Assembly: GCF_021043365.1 (NCBI RefSeq)
Contig: NZ_JAJNDU010000003.1
Coordinates: 186,001 to 250,000 of the forward strand
Origin: Sphingomonas sp. IC-11
Lineage (GTDB): Bacteria; Pseudomonadota; Alphaproteobacteria; Sphingomonadales; Sphingomonadaceae
Reading direction: 5' to 3'
DNA: 64,000 nucleotides
Part shown: positions 63,773 to 64,000 of the stretch, in pieces
Layout: each line of letters begins with the position of its first letter
Numbering within the stretch: position 1 is the stretch's first letter
Program-made: the position numbers and the translations under genes
The notes under the pieces: generated by a model
What the model saw: only the letters and a program-made list of their open reading frames with translations
Databases searched by the model: none
What the model was told of the DNA's origin: nothing

Positions 63773-64000
63773 TCACCAGCCCTGCACCGCCTCCGGATCG
63801 GACAGCGCCACCAGCCGGCGAGCAGCGCGGCGCGCGAAGGCAAGCGTACACTTCTTTCGCGCGTGCGTGTTCATCGGCGTGGTTCGCGCCTCCCGCACGA
63901 CCGCTGCATCATAACGATCAGCAACGATCAAACCTGTCCGCTCTGGCAAGAACGCCTCGCTGGCGATCGGCGTGTGGTCGAAGCCCGCCGGCACCGCCCA
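63773..64000 (-). CDS. C-terminal part of a gene of unknown function, 5' end outside window
   Basis: The reading frame enters from the window edge and ends at 63773, giving 75 residues (ending LVALSDPEAVQGW). AFLPERTGLIVADRYDAAVV and THARKKCTLAFARRAARRLV are visible. I do not recognise the family. It lies 190 bases upstream of the carboxylase beta gene on the same strand, so it may be its operon partner or end before it. Confidence 0.45.
   Translation of the reverse strand, partial: WAVPAGFDHTPIASEAFLPERTGLIVADRYDAAVVREARTTPMNTHARKKCTLAFARRAARRLVALSDPEAVQGW

Overview
The window looks like a chromosomal segment of a sphingomonad (Alphaproteobacteria, Sphingomonadales, Sphingomonas-like). The sequence is GC-rich. 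It carries two large TonB-dependent receptors, a NodT-type efflux lipoprotein, an AsmA-like protein, small secreted proteins and a pyrE-pdxJ-acpS-lepB block, a mix familiar from that order. The genus is an inference. I see no tRNA, rRNA, CRISPR array, insertion sequence or integrase. The first and last genes are cut by the window ends.

Layout. 1-2820: EmrA/EmrB-type drug pump and an ankyrin protein. 2867-9000: SCO1/SenC, a YcgN-type protein and a YgjP-type metallopeptidase on the plus strand, facing a minus-strand run (aldose epimerase, rRNA-type methyltransferase, msrB, PBP1A). 9045-13308: rpmI-rplT-pheS-pheT, with infC missing from its textbook place and found at 45.7 kb. 13459-22078: AsmA, two tandem small secreted paralogues, a TPR-aspartyl/asparaginyl hydroxylase divergent from a sulfotransferase-like gene, and a TonB receptor whose plug domain appears to have lost about 100 residues in frame. 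22110-23962: a two-gene cassette of phage-tail character. 24023-30671: polysaccharide genes (two GT4, GT2, WcaF-type acetyltransferase, Wzy-like polymerase, Wzx-like flippase). 30808-35672: epoxide hydrolase, DUF2490 and a two-gene cytochrome oxidase operon (ctaC-ctaD) closed by a terminator. 35866-40266: pyrE-pdxJ-acpS-lepB-AI2E permease-maiA, four of whose junctions are 4-bp stop/start overlaps. 40253-45526: a second glycan cluster. 45715-46260: infC, best read as starting at ATC. 46499-49333: an intact TonB receptor with a strong terminator. 49471-57702: VOC protein, glnD and a tripartite MacAB-type pump with separate ATPase and permease. 57847-63581: acyl-CoA carboxylase alpha and beta subunits with an enoyl-CoA hydratase, an LprI-like protein and bioB.

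How it fits together. The 57.8-63.6 kb block pairs a biotin enzyme with the last step of biotin synthesis. The two glycan regions supply assembly functions for a surface polysaccharide but lack a priming transferase and an export complex, so the rest must lie elsewhere. The SCO1 protein at 2.9 kb could serve the CuA site of the CtaC encoded at 35 kb. The least explained parts are the hydroxylase/sulfotransferase/receptor neighbourhood at 15.6-21.3 kb with its plug-deleted receptor, and the GT4/membrane protein/DUF2141/GT4 set at 40-44 kb. No stretch longer than 300 bases is without an annotated gene.
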